Assembly: GCF_000829905.1 (NCBI RefSeq)
Contig: NZ_CDPP01000006.1
Location: 496,001-560,000 of the forward strand
Length of the DNA: 64,000 nucleotides
Direction: 5' to 3'
Origin: Beduini massiliensis
GTDB lineage: Bacteria; Bacillota_I; Bacilli_A; Erysipelotrichales; Coprobacillaceae
Part shown: positions 9,003-17,380 of the stretch, piece after piece
Layout: every line of letters starts with the position of its first letter
Numbering within the stretch: position 1 is the stretch's first letter
Notes under the pieces: model-generated
Told to the model about the DNA's origin: nothing
The model's input: only the letters and a program-made list of their open reading frames with translations
The model's database searches: none
Translations under genes and position numbers: made by a program

Positions 9003-9950
9003 TTATTTATTATTTCTGATCTTTTCCATCAGTTCAATAATTTCGATCGTATCATCGATCGTATGACGTGGACTCTCTATTAAATGATGAGTCAGACAAT
9101 ACTGCAGTTCAGCAATTTCTTTTGTCATATCATCGCCGTTTAAAGGGTAATGTCGTTCTAATTTGGTTCCATCATTAAGTTCAATCGTATAATCGATAAT
9201 ACGATTAAACATCGGTACCGTAATCTTTCCTTTTTCCCCGATAATCAAGGCGTAACGTTCTTTTGCTTCATCGATAGCTCCCTCAATATAGGCTTTTGTT
9301 CCCTTCTTTAATGTCAGTTCAGCGTGAAAATGTTCATCAATCCCATCCACTATTTTCAGCTTGGAAGTTAGGTCAACGACCTCATCTTTTAATAAATCTA
9401 AGACAAAACCGATAAGATAAGGCCCTACATCGTTTAATGCTCCGCCTTGTTCTTTATCAAACAGGAAACTGTTGGTACCTTTTAACCCTAATCCATTTGA
9501 ACAGAAGTTTGCTTCAATACTTTCGACTTTTCCAATCATCGGCAAGTCTTCAATCAAATGATCCATGCCATCGTTAATCTTCGTTTTCAAAGCTTCTAAA
9601 AAACAAGTTTTTTCTTTTAAGACCGTTGCTTTGATTTCTTTCATGTCCTCACTATTTAAGACTGCCGGTTTTTCACATAAGATCGCTTTCTTTTTTTCTA
9701 AGGTTTTAATTGCCCATTCTTTATGGAATTTGTGCGGCAATGCCAAATAAACCGCATCTACCTTAGGATCATTCAGCAGGCTTTCGTAATCTTTGTACAC
9801 CACAACATCAGGATGGGCTTTTAAATAAGGGTCATCCTTCCCTCCGCTGCGTGATGCTACCGCATATACATAACCATCCGCTAAATTTTCAATGCTGATA
9901 GCAAATTTATGAGCAATGCGCCCAAAGCCGATAATTCCCCAACGTATCAT
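9003..9950 (-). CDS. Gfo/Idh/MocA-family oxidoreductase (third of operon)
   Basis: 315 residues. An N-terminal Rossmann fold has GIIGFGRIAHK (GxGxxA-type, about 5-15), and the family EKP motif appears in ILCEKPAVL (about 90). The C-terminal substrate domain has GGALNDVGPYLIGF, where the D-x-G-x-Y/H pattern normally holds the catalytic His. Here the position carries Tyr or another residue, so the exact chemistry is uncertain. Members oxidise or reduce sugars, inositols and sugar derivatives with NAD(P). Its ATG overlaps the stop of the preceding gene as ATGA, after GGAGAGG. Confidence 0.87.
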   Translation of the reverse strand: MIRWGIIGFGRIAHKFAISIENLADGYVYAVASRSGGKDDPYLKAHPDVVVYKDYESLLNDPKVDAVYLALPHKFHKEWAIKTLEKKKAILCEKPAVLNSEDMKEIKATVLKEKTCFLEALKTKINDGMDHLIEDLPMIGKVESIEANFCSNGLGLKGTNSFLFDKEQGGALNDVGPYLIGFVLDLLKDEVVDLTSKLKIVDGIDEHFHAELTLKKGTKAYIEGAIDEAKERYALIIGEKGKITVPMFNRIIDYTIELNDGTKLERHYPLNGDDMTKEIAELQYCLTHHLIESPRHTIDDTIEIIELMEKIRNNK

Positions 9951-10957
9951 TTGTTCTCCTCTCCGCAATCCGCTGCAAACACAAGGTTGGCGGATGCTTT
10001 TGCCTGATCGACAACATCCATCACCATCTGGCTGTGCACTAACATTTTATTACTTGTTTGTATATCGTTTTCTTTAATTATTTTCGCAAAAGCCACAAAT
10101 TCATCATACATACGATGTTTTCCTTTGGTATAACTAAATTCCTGTTTACTGCGATCATTTTTATAAAGGGTATAAGCTGAACATACATTTAGCGGAACAT
10201 CCAAATGAATGCATCCTTCATCCCCTTGTATATTCGTCGTTACAGGAGAAGAACAGTCTTTTGCGCCGATACAGACACATTTGAAATCTCCGTAATCCAT
10301 TGTCAATATCCCTGACGTATCAATCTTATTTTCAATGTTGGCAAGATAAGCTACATGCTTAGGTTTACCAAATAGCCCTACAACAAAATGAATATTATAG
10401 ATATTCAAGTCCATCAATGCTCCGCCTGATTTTTGATAATCAAAAGCCGGCAAAATCGTGCCTTGCTTAAATGCATTGTAACGAGAAGAATATTGAGAGT
10501 AATTGCATTGAACAATCTTGATTTTCCCTAATTCGTTCATATGTTCCTTTATGGAAAGAAAATTACGGTTATATTGATTCGATATAGCTTCAAGCATAAT
10601 TAATTGTTTATCTTTGGCAATTTCTGCTAATTCTTTTAATTCTTTTCCGTTGGAAGTAAACGGTTTTTCGCAGATAATATTTTTTCCCATCAATAATGCA
10701 TCTTTACACATTTGATAATGCAAATGGTTAGGAGTTGCGATATAAACTGTATTCACTTCTTCATTTTTAAGCAATTCTTTATAATCTGTATAAACATAGC
10801 GAATATGATGCTGATTGCTCAATTCGTTCAACTGATCCATACTGCGTGGCGTTCCGGCGATTGCATAAAATTCATATTCCTTAATTTCCTCAATAAATCG
10901 AAAAAGGTCATGAACGATCATTCCTGATCCGATAATTCCAACTTTAATTTTATTCAC
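9947..10957 (-). CDS. Gfo/Idh/MocA-family oxidoreductase (second of operon)
   Basis: 336 residues with the Rossmann motif GIIGSGMIVHD (about 7-17), the IICEKPF motif (about 93-99) and the C-terminal GGALMDLNIYNIHF segment (about 180-193). The family's usual catalytic DxxxH geometry fits D-x-N-x-Y-N-x-H here. It starts with GTG at 10957, seven bases after AAGGGG and overlapping the end of the upstream gene by 8 bp. The stop overlaps the next start. Three such paralogues in one coupled operon suggest successive steps on one sugar-type substrate, possibly through keto intermediates. Confidence 0.87.
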   Translation of the reverse strand: MNKIKVGIIGSGMIVHDLFRFIEEIKEYEFYAIAGTPRSMDQLNELSNQHHIRYVYTDYKELLKNEEVNTVYIATPNHLHYQMCKDALLMGKNIICEKPFTSNGKELKELAEIAKDKQLIMLEAISNQYNRNFLSIKEHMNELGKIKIVQCNYSQYSSRYNAFKQGTILPAFDYQKSGGALMDLNIYNIHFVVGLFGKPKHVAYLANIENKIDTSGILTMDYGDFKCVCIGAKDCSSPVTTNIQGDEGCIHLDVPLNVCSAYTLYKNDRSKQEFSYTKGKHRMYDEFVAFAKIIKENDIQTSNKMLVHSQMVMDVVDQAKASANLVFAADCGEENK

Positions 10958-11966
10958 ACATTTTCGCCCCTTTCTCTAAGATTTCCATCTGCAGTAATGT
11001 TTCTTCATCTTTTACGATCTTTTCCTTCCCATGGATAAGCACTTCATAAAGTCCGTCATAGACTCTGCCATAATCCCCGATCTCACTGACTACTTTTTCT
11101 TCATGGTAAATCCCCTTTTCATCATAGTATGTCAAGGTTCCGTAATGTTCAGGTAGATCGATGCCAAAACCATCTTGATCGGGCATATAAAACATTTTTA
11201 AATGTTCTTCCATACGATCTTTGGTTTCTTTTACGAACATTCCTTTTTTTCCATATACCACAAAACTTGGTCTGCTTTTAATTCTAAAGTAGCTGGATTT
11301 CACGGAAACTTTCAATTGACCATAATACAGGTCTAAATCAAAATAATCATTCATTCTGCCTTTTCCTAAAAGTTGTCTGACATCATAATGAATAGTATCC
11401 GGCTTTCCAAAATAAGAAATTACTTGGTCTAATGTGTGACAGCCATGTCCATACAGATAGCTGTTGTAAAAGGTGAAATCATGTACTGCTTCGGGAATTT
11501 CCGGACGATAATAGTCAAAATGCATTTCCAATTCTAATAAATCGCCGAGTTTTCCACTCTCAATCACTTTTTGAACGGTTAGAAAGTCGGAATCATAGCG
11601 TCTGTTTTGATAGCATTGTACAACTAATCCTTTTTCTTTTGCATAAGCAAAGATATCCTGAGCTTCTTTCAAGGTCATCATGAAAGGTTTTTCTACTAAA
11701 ACATTCTTGCCATGATCCAGTGCCATCTTTGCATATTGATAATGATACAGCTGTGTCGTGCATACGACAATTAATTGAATCTCAGGATCATCCATTAGTT
11801 CTTCGATTCGATTGGTATAATGGATACCATCGATTTTTTTCCATTTCACATGCTCAACATCTAAGTCATAGATCGTTTTTACTTTGATTGTATCTCTTTG
11901 TCTTACAAATGGAAGATGATAACGATTTGTACTCTTTCCATTTCCCACATACCCAATAGTTAACAT
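10950..11966 (-). CDS. Gfo/Idh/MocA-family oxidoreductase (first of operon; YvaA/YhhX-like)
   Basis: 338 residues. The N-terminal Rossmann motif GYVGNGKSTNRYHLPF, the NVLVEKPFMM motif (about 90) and the phrase QNRRYDSDFLTVQKVIESGKLG (split across residues about 123-144) are hallmarks of the YvaA/YhhX/YdgJ subgroup. That subgroup includes NADP-linked scyllo-inositol dehydrogenase. The catalytic histidine is probably in GHGCHTLDQVI. Start ATG 11966 follows AGGAGG by 7 bases; longer in-frame starts lack a ribosome site. It is the first gene of the three-dehydrogenase operon. Confidence 0.88.
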   Translation of the reverse strand: MLTIGYVGNGKSTNRYHLPFVRQRDTIKVKTIYDLDVEHVKWKKIDGIHYTNRIEELMDDPEIQLIVVCTTQLYHYQYAKMALDHGKNVLVEKPFMMTLKEAQDIFAYAKEKGLVVQCYQNRRYDSDFLTVQKVIESGKLGDLLELEMHFDYYRPEIPEAVHDFTFYNSYLYGHGCHTLDQVISYFGKPDTIHYDVRQLLGKGRMNDYFDLDLYYGQLKVSVKSSYFRIKSRPSFVVYGKKGMFVKETKDRMEEHLKMFYMPDQDGFGIDLPEHYGTLTYYDEKGIYHEEKVVSEIGDYGRVYDGLYEVLIHGKEKIVKDEETLLQMEILEKGAKMCE

Positions 11967-12046
11967 TATATCGCCTCCTGATACTATCATACCCAATTCA
12001 AGGATAAGACGTAGCTTTTTTCAAATTATCATAATTTTTTTAAAGA

Positions 12047-12075
12047 TTGACAACAGCGTTCTTTTCCGCTAGAAT
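12047..12075 (+). promoter_or_regulatory. Promoter of the ECF S component / kinase operon
   Basis: Consensus -35 TTGACA (12047-12052), exactly 17-bp spacer, -10 TAGAAT (12070-12075). Transcription should begin near 12082, leaving an untranslated leader of about 110 bases before the TTG start. Confidence 0.88.
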
Positions 12076-12081
12076 TTTAAG

Positions 12082-12193
12082 TACATGAATGAAACGTCAT
12101 CAGAAGGTGACAAACAATACCATGAAGGTATTCCGCTTTTTAAAATGTGGGATATTTTTATGGTATTTTTTCATGAGAATGGGAGGTATTATT
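12082..12193 (+). promoter_or_regulatory. Structured 5' leader with competing pairings (riboswitch-like candidate)
   Basis: The leader contains one AATACC segment (12116-12121) and three GGTATT segments (12127-12132, 12162-12167, 12185-12190). The first pair gives a 6-bp hairpin with loop ATGAA. AATACCAT can instead pair over 8 bp with ATGGTATT at 12160-12167. The third GGTATT is fused to the ribosome site GGGAGG (12181-12186). These pairings exclude each other. No known riboswitch class is recognised, so a regulatory role is an inference. Confidence 0.4.
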
Positions 12194-12721
12194 TTGAAAA
12201 CATTCACTACACGAAACATTGTCTTAGCTGCTTTCTTTTTAGCTTTAGGCTTTGTATTACCCTTTTTTACTGCACAGATTCCCAGTATCGGAAGTATGCT
12301 TTTACCTATGCATTTACCTGTCTTAATCTGCGGATTTGTTTGCGGATGGCCATTAGGACTGATTGTCGGAGCAATCCTGCCGCTTTTAAGAAGTGCAATC
12401 TTTGGAATGCCGCCGATGTTTCCTACCGCTATTGCAATGGCATTTGAATTAGCTGCTTACGGAGCATTAACCGGACTGCTTTATCAGCTTCTTTCTAAAA
12501 AACCATTGAACACTTACATTTCATTAATCTTAGCGATGCTGGGCGGGCGTGTTGTTTGGGGATTAGTATCGGCTGTCCTTTATGGAGCATCCGGAAAAGC
12601 TTTTGGCTTAGCTGTTTTTATGGCTGGTGCTTTTACCAACGCGATTCCCGGTATAATTCTGCAAATTATCATCGTTCCGGTTCTTATTCTGACTTTAGAA
12701 AAATCACATTTAATTAAATGA
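12194..12721 (+). CDS. ECF transporter S component (vitamin/precursor type)
   Basis: A 175-residue protein with about six membrane helices. It resembles the ECF substrate-specific component family, with the N-terminal NIVLAAFFLALGFVLP helix, PMHLPVLICGFVCGWPLG loop (about 40-57) and later GAFTNAIPGIILQ. Start: TTG at 12194, seven bases after GGGAGG, gives the normal S-component length. Upstream in-frame ATGs would place the gene inside the leader and lack a ribosome site. It shares an ATGA overlap with a kinase gene, suggesting capture of the imported compound by phosphorylation. The ECF energising module is not nearby. The vitamin cannot be identified by reading alone. Confidence 0.85.
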   Translation: MKTFTTRNIVLAAFFLALGFVLPFFTAQIPSIGSMLLPMHLPVLICGFVCGWPLGLIVGAILPLLRSAIFGMPPMFPTAIAMAFELAAYGALTGLLYQLLSKKPLNTYISLILAMLGGRVVWGLVSAVLYGASGKAFGLAVFMAGAFTNAIPGIILQIIIVPVLILTLEKSHLIK

Positions 12722-13770
12722 TGATTCCAACCTTAAAAGAACATTTGCAGCGCTATCCCCAAATGCAGGGACAAGATATCATCAAACTCACTTATCAAAA
12801 CGAATTTGGCTGTGAACATATGGTTTCGGACTCACAAAAAAGCCTGCAGCGAATCATCGATGAAAGCGGTGAACTGTCAAAGCAACAAATAAGAGTGGAA
12901 CCTATCGGAAATAATCTTGCCCGTCTTTATTTTGGGCAGTTAACCCGTATTGAAGCCTATACCATACATCAATTATTCGTATGGACTGCTCATACCTATC
13001 AGGGCAATACAGATGCATTCATTCAAAAATTGCAGGAATGCAAGAATTGGCTCAATAATCCAAAGATCAGTCAGGAAATAGATCAGTATTTAAGTAATGG
13101 CATTCAAGCTGTTCGTCATTCTTCACATTATCACGAAGAATATGATCCTCATTACCGTGTTATACGAGCAGACTTAGCGTTTTGTTATCCGCTCTTTTTG
13201 AAGATTAACCAATTGCAGTCCAAAAAGAAAACGCTGCTAATCGCGATCGATGGAAAATGCGGTTCCGGAAAAACAACTTTAGCCAGTTTGCTGAACGAAG
13301 TTTATCAGGGAAATATTTTTCATATGGATGATTTTTTCTTGCAGCCTCATCAGCGATCTGCCCAGCGTTTAAGTAAGCCGGGAGAAAATGTAGATCATGA
13401 GCGCTTCCTCAAAGAAGTGCTGGAACCATTAAGTCAAAAAAAAGAGATTATCTATCAGCCATTTAACTGCAGCATCATGCAGTTATCAAATCAGACGACG
13501 ACTATTCCTTTTCACGCAATCAGTTTTATCGAAGGCACCTATAGCTTACATCCCGATCTTATCGATTATTATGACCTTAAGATCGTCACAACGATTGATG
13601 ATGAAACACAAATGGAACGTATACTAAAAAGAAACGGTCCAGATCTCGCAAAGAAATTTGAAGATATCTGGATTCCATTGGAAAATAACTATTTTAACCA
13701 GTTGGATATCTTTTCTAAAGCCGATATTCTCTGCAGCACAAAAAATAATCATGTGGATATACTCCCATGA
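12718..13770 (+). CDS. Two-domain P-loop kinase (uridine kinase-like) with uncharacterised N-terminal domain
   Basis: 350 residues in two parts. The first, about 1-165, begins LKEHLQRYPQMQGQDIIKLTYQNEFG and is a helical region I cannot assign. The second, about 170-350, is a uridine kinase/phosphoribulokinase-like P-loop domain. It has Walker A GKCGSGKTT (about 179-187), HMDDFFLQP after the first helix (the nucleoside/substrate loop), FIEGTYSLH (Walker B-like strand) and a lid-like region with RNGPDLAKKF. It is translationally coupled to the ECF S component (ATGA overlap, no separate ribosome site). It may therefore phosphorylate the imported vitamin or nucleoside-like ligand. The substrate is unknown. 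Confidence 0.8.
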   Translation: MMIPTLKEHLQRYPQMQGQDIIKLTYQNEFGCEHMVSDSQKSLQRIIDESGELSKQQIRVEPIGNNLARLYFGQLTRIEAYTIHQLFVWTAHTYQGNTDAFIQKLQECKNWLNNPKISQEIDQYLSNGIQAVRHSSHYHEEYDPHYRVIRADLAFCYPLFLKINQLQSKKKTLLIAIDGKCGSGKTTLASLLNEVYQGNIFHMDDFFLQPHQRSAQRLSKPGENVDHERFLKEVLEPLSQKKEIIYQPFNCSIMQLSNQTTTIPFHAISFIEGTYSLHPDLIDYYDLKIVTTIDDETQMERILKRNGPDLAKKFEDIWIPLENNYFNQLDIFSKADILCSTKNNHVDILP

Positions 13771-13781
13771 TTATTTTTATT
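13741..13781 (+). terminator. Terminator of the ECF S/kinase operon
   Basis: Stem AAAATAATCATG / CATGATTATTTT spans the stop codon, then T-rich sequence. Confidence 0.8.
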
Positions 13782-13854
13782 TATGTCATCTCTTGTAAGA
13801 AGATTTTTTGTTGTTCGCTGACAAAATCAATAAATGGTTCATCGCTCATTGCGC

Positions 13855-14322
13855 TTATAAAGTTAAAATAAACCAGCGATCGCAAGCATAATGTTCACTT
13901 TCAAACAGCGGTTTCGTTAAAGCGGTGAATCCGTATTTTTGGTAAAAACGGATAGCCGGCACCATATTCGCAAAGGTCTCTAAATAACATTTCTGATAGT
14001 GTGCTTTCGCAAAGTCAAGGGCTTTGTCCATTAATTGCTGACTGATTCCTTTGCCTCGATACTGCGGATAAGCATACATCTTCTGTAATTCACAGATCCC
14101 CTCTATTGGCAAAGGACCGATTCCACAGCCGGCAATCACTTTCCCATTCTCTATTGCTACCCAATATTTTTTATTATCTCCCTGATAGATTTTAGAAAAA
14201 CGTCCAAGATCCGGATCACTCCAAGCACATCCCGGTTTGTCTGCGTTATATTCTTTTAAACAGCTTCTGATCAGAGCTTCTATCTGCAGATCATCTTGTC
14301 TTTGTACTTCTCTTATTTCCAT
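13855..14322 (-). CDS. GNAT-family N-acetyltransferase
   Basis: 155 residues with a complete GNAT core. The beta4-alpha3 segment ELQKMYAYPQYRGKGISQQLM (residues about 78-98) contains the acetyl-CoA pyrophosphate loop (Q/RxxGxG/A form YRGKGI). The C-terminal CYLETF...AIRFYQKYGF completes the fold. The acyl acceptor is unknown. Its ATG is 2 bases after the stop of the DUF4127 gene, and its ribosome site GAGGTG lies inside that gene's last codons, so the two are coupled. Confidence 0.9.
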   Translation of the reverse strand: MEIREVQRQDDLQIEALIRSCLKEYNADKPGCAWSDPDLGRFSKIYQGDNKKYWVAIENGKVIAGCGIGPLPIEGICELQKMYAYPQYRGKGISQQLMDKALDFAKAHYQKCYLETFANMVPAIRFYQKYGFTALTKPLFESEHYACDRWFILTL

Positions 14323-14324
14323 TG

Positions 14325-15842
14325 TTATTTCACCTCTATTTTTAAATCCAGTCCTACTTCAAACATGCGATTCCAAGGCGAATACGCTTTTAATTCGGTG
14401 ATCGTTACATTTTTAAAACTATGTTTGATGAAATGTTGATAATAACGATGCATCTGTCTTTCTATTTCCTTAGAAATAAGGGGCCCTTGTGTCTTTAAGT
14501 CAAAATAGCTGAGACCCTTATCTTTTAAAGTAGCTGTAATCTGTGGGCGAATGATTGCCTGATAAAATAAATCATCCAGCAAATGGTAAATCAGATGATG
14601 CATAATGGAAGGCACATCAGCCTGATGATAAGCGAATATTCCTTGAGCAATGGAAGTTCCTAACGTATTGCAGTAAGTATTCCAGCCTTTATAAGAAATT
14701 AAGCGATCTAGGATCTCTAAATCATCTAACAATGTCACCAGTTCCACTTCTCCTCCGTTAATAAACGCACAGTCTGCCAAGGCAACTGGTTTTTTCATAT
14801 CCAGCCATTGCTTAATATGATAAACAAAACTTAATAGATGACGATGACTGGTATAGCTGATATCTTTTTCCCCTTGCATCATTGCTTCTTCCATTATTTT
14901 TCCCGGACAGTTGATCGCTAAAATAAAATCTGCTTCTTCAACCGTCTTTGCTTCCTGACATCCTGCGGCATATATATGTGACTGCAGGCTTTCATACATC
15001 GGACGGTCCTCATACTTAGGAATAATCAGCGGACCCTGTATGCTAGAAAAATAAGGATATATTTTCGGGCATTGTCCCAAAAGTTCATTAAAACAACGAC
15101 CTAATAAAGTAGCTCCTGACTCATCGGCACCGGGATACATCATGACGCTTGTCTGCAAGCGCAGATCTCGAATCTTTTGGCTGATAGAATGCTGATCAAT
15201 TGCCGTATAACCATATTCAGAAGAATCATCTTGAGGAATGACCATAAAATCAATAACGTGACTTTCAACCAACTCTAATATTTCTAAAAGTGTCTCTCGA
15301 TTATACTGTCGCCTTTCTTCATAATCTCTCTGATACACTTTCGGAATTTCTATAGCCTTCCATTCCTGTTCCTCGCTTTCGCTTAGTCCGACACGATTCT
15401 TTTTATCGAGTAAATAGGCATTTCTAAATAGACGATACCCATATTCTTCATAGTAATCCGGTTCCTCATCGGCACTATTATATTGTGGTGTACGCATGAT
15501 CAAAGCGGACATATAGATTTTTAAATGTGGTGCTGTGATCTTCAATCGCTTCATGCGCTCAATCAAAATTTTACGCTGTTGGATATCTCGATGATGTAAG
15601 CGTGACGGCAATAAGCCACCATAACCCATCATTTCTAAAGGCATAATTAAGGCATCACCGGTTTCGATCTGACGGAACACAAAATCCCACAGCCCTTCAA
15701 TATCGGCAGTCCTCTTTTTTTGTGATAGTAATTTAACAGGGGGACTGACGATTTCGATTGTATGCTGGCTTTCTGCCATCATCATTGGAAAAAGACGATT
15801 GCATGGTCTTTCATCTAAAGGAATATATATAATTTTTTTCAT
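14325..15842 (-). CDS. DUF4127-family protein
   Basis: 505 residues, beginning KKIIYIPLDERPCNRLFP, the hallmark N-terminus of DUF4127. Further conserved features are MPLEMMGYGGLLPSR (about 67-81), FMVIPQDDSSEYGYTA (about 203-218) and YPGADESGATLLGRC (about 242-256). The many conserved Asp, Glu and Arg residues suggest an enzyme, but no reaction is established for the family. There is no signal peptide. GGAG lies 7 bases before ATG. It leads a two-gene operon with the GNAT gene. Confidence 0.88.
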   Translation of the reverse strand: MKKIIYIPLDERPCNRLFPMMMAESQHTIEIVSPPVKLLSQKKRTADIEGLWDFVFRQIETGDALIMPLEMMGYGGLLPSRLHHRDIQQRKILIERMKRLKITAPHLKIYMSALIMRTPQYNSADEEPDYYEEYGYRLFRNAYLLDKKNRVGLSESEEQEWKAIEIPKVYQRDYEERRQYNRETLLEILELVESHVIDFMVIPQDDSSEYGYTAIDQHSISQKIRDLRLQTSVMMYPGADESGATLLGRCFNELLGQCPKIYPYFSSIQGPLIIPKYEDRPMYESLQSHIYAAGCQEAKTVEEADFILAINCPGKIMEEAMMQGEKDISYTSHRHLLSFVYHIKQWLDMKKPVALADCAFINGGEVELVTLLDDLEILDRLISYKGWNTYCNTLGTSIAQGIFAYHQADVPSIMHHLIYHLLDDLFYQAIIRPQITATLKDKGLSYFDLKTQGPLISKEIERQMHRYYQHFIKHSFKNVTITELKAYSPWNRMFEVGLDLKIEVK

Positions 15843-16045
15843 AATCTGCTCCTTTGTTTATCACCCTTATCCTATCGGCTTTTCCTTATAAAAGCAAAAC
15901 ATTCTCATACAATGAAAATGGACAGTCTTGTTTGAAGGAGGAACCATTAAGTTATTGCGGAAGAATACGCCCTTAGCATGAATAAACGCTGATAAAAATC
16001 GGACAAGAAGTTTTTATCCGATAACTTACTATTGGAGATTGCTGA
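15843..16045. other. Intergenic stretch, no gene recognised
   Basis: It carries an AAGGAGGA-like sequence near 15938 without a convincing ORF behind it. An inverted repeat ATCGGA / TCCGAT lies around 15995-16021. It may be a remnant or a leader; nothing firmer can be said. Confidence 0.35.
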
Positions 16046-16081
16046 CAAAAAAAGTTAGAAATTTATTTTCTAACTTTTTTA
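16046..16081 (-). terminator. Terminator of the zinc-ribbon/small membrane protein operon
   Basis: A near-perfect 14-bp stem (AAAAAAGTTAGAAA / TTTCTAACTTTTTT) with a short loop abuts the stop codon at 16082. It is symmetric, so usable in both directions. Confidence 0.85.
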
Positions 16082-16369
16082 CTAATGTAAGAAAAACCAA
16101 ATTACCGCAAAGATGGTTCCTAATGCCATTGAAATATAGACACATAAGTTAAGGGGAATGAAGAGAAAACGGTCTGTTGTTCCTTCTTTAGCGGGGAAAA
16201 CTATCGTAAATACTTTCGTAATGACCGCCGCCGTGAGCATCGTTAAAGCAAAATGCAATCCAGTTTCAAAGCGGAAGTTTGGGGCTTGCCAAAGGGCACT
16301 GATCGGTTCCGTAATCTTCCAGCTCAAAAAGACAAATAAAATATATAAATATCCTTTCAATTTTGCCAT
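16082..16369 (-). CDS. Small three-helix membrane protein, unknown
   Basis: 95 residues with hydrophobic stretches at about 5-22, 38-58 and 70-94, and polar loops rich in Thr/Glu. No family is recognised. The ATG follows the upstream stop directly (TAAATG), and GGGAGG sits just inside the end of that gene, so it is translated from the same message as the zinc-ribbon protein. A terminator follows. Confidence 0.6.
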   Translation of the reverse strand: MAKLKGYLYILFVFLSWKITEPISALWQAPNFRFETGLHFALTMLTAAVITKVFTIVFPAKEGTTDRFLFIPLNLCVYISMALGTIFAVIWFFLH

Positions 16370-17242
16370 TTACTCTACCTCCCTTATACTATATTCACTG
16401 GGAATCAGCTTGATTGTAAGTCCTTCATCAACATTGAGTTTATTATATTTAATAAGCTGTACATTTTTAAACGTCTGCACCGTATAATCATCTTCATTAA
16501 ACGATAGTTCCTCATGTATCCCATATTCATAGTTTTCAGAAGATACTCGTCCTTCTCCTTCAATCGCGATAATATCATAGGTTCCTTCCGGAATCGTTTC
16601 TCCAATCATGACCGGTGAAGAAATTGTAAATTCCTGAGTCAATGTATTTTTTGGACGTTTCTGCATCAAATCATTTCTAGCGTTTTTACTTTCAAATTTC
16701 ATTTCGTCTGTACTGATGGTGACCTGTGCACCCTGATATAAGCGAACATCCTCTAAGTAAGACGAAAAATAATCACTCGTTTCTTTGTCACTGATCATGC
16801 TTGTAAAGATAGTAATGAAATTGACAGTATCATTGACTTTTAGCGGGCCAAATCCGGATAGATTGGTTACTTTATAAACACCCTCGGGAATGTCCTGACC
16901 CACTGTATAATTACCCGCAGGCAGAACCAGTTCAACCGAATCCCCCGTTTTTTGTAATGAATATGTGACTTCCTTATAAGTGCGGCGATCGACTTTAGTC
17001 AAGACTTTCTGCTTTGAATTAAAGTTTGACCATACGAAAATCTGAATATCCTCATGAAATGGTGAACTCTCACTGCATAGGATCGATGTTCCTAAAATAA
17101 GAGCTAAAACAATAAACCATACGATATCGCGTTTTTTAAAACTGAAACGACGATCCTCTAAACTTGTATAAAGATCTTCATCACAAACAGGACATTTTCC
17201 TTTTTTTAGTCGGCTTCCGCAGCGTTCACAATATTTTGCCAT
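16370..17242 (-). CDS. Zinc-ribbon, single-pass membrane protein with duplicated beta domain
   Basis: 290 residues: a zinc ribbon (C5-x2-C8 ... C17-x2-C20) and one membrane helix at about 39-58. The external part holds two copies of a beta module. Copy 1 has LPAGNYTVGQDIPEGVYKV (about 109-127). Copy 2 has SPVMIGETIPEGTYDII (about 207-223). Each ends with a strand like EDVRLYQGAQVTI or KNVQLIKYNKLNV. The I-P-E-G-x-Y core is shared by both. The topology is metal-binding cytoplasmic head and extracytoplasmic repeats. Function unknown; a sensor or envelope role is possible. Confidence 0.7.
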   Translation of the reverse strand: MAKYCERCGSRLKKGKCPVCDEDLYTSLEDRRFSFKKRDIVWFIVLALILGTSILCSESSPFHEDIQIFVWSNFNSKQKVLTKVDRRTYKEVTYSLQKTGDSVELVLPAGNYTVGQDIPEGVYKVTNLSGFGPLKVNDTVNFITIFTSMISDKETSDYFSSYLEDVRLYQGAQVTISTDEMKFESKNARNDLMQKRPKNTLTQEFTISSPVMIGETIPEGTYDIIAIEGEGRVSSENYEYGIHEELSFNEDDYTVQTFKNVQLIKYNKLNVDEGLTIKLIPSEYSIREVE

Positions 17243-17380
17243 ACTATCACCTCTATTTTTATTTATTCTATCATAATTCTAAAAGAAAAAGGAGTATGTC
17301 TTTACATTCTTTTGAATCTCTGAGATTCCCTGTAAAAATTTGTTATGATGATGCATATGATAAAAAGAGGAGGCAGATGA

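Noticed and set aside
13781-13849. Minus-strand ORF of 22 codons directly after the GNAT gene (MSDEPFIDFVSEQQ...)
   Set aside because: No ribosome site and no recognisable family; it may be a remnant or chance.
15900-16045. Possible small RNA or short gene behind AAGGAGGA
   Set aside because: No ORF of reasonable length and no convincing fold other than a 6-bp inverted repeat.
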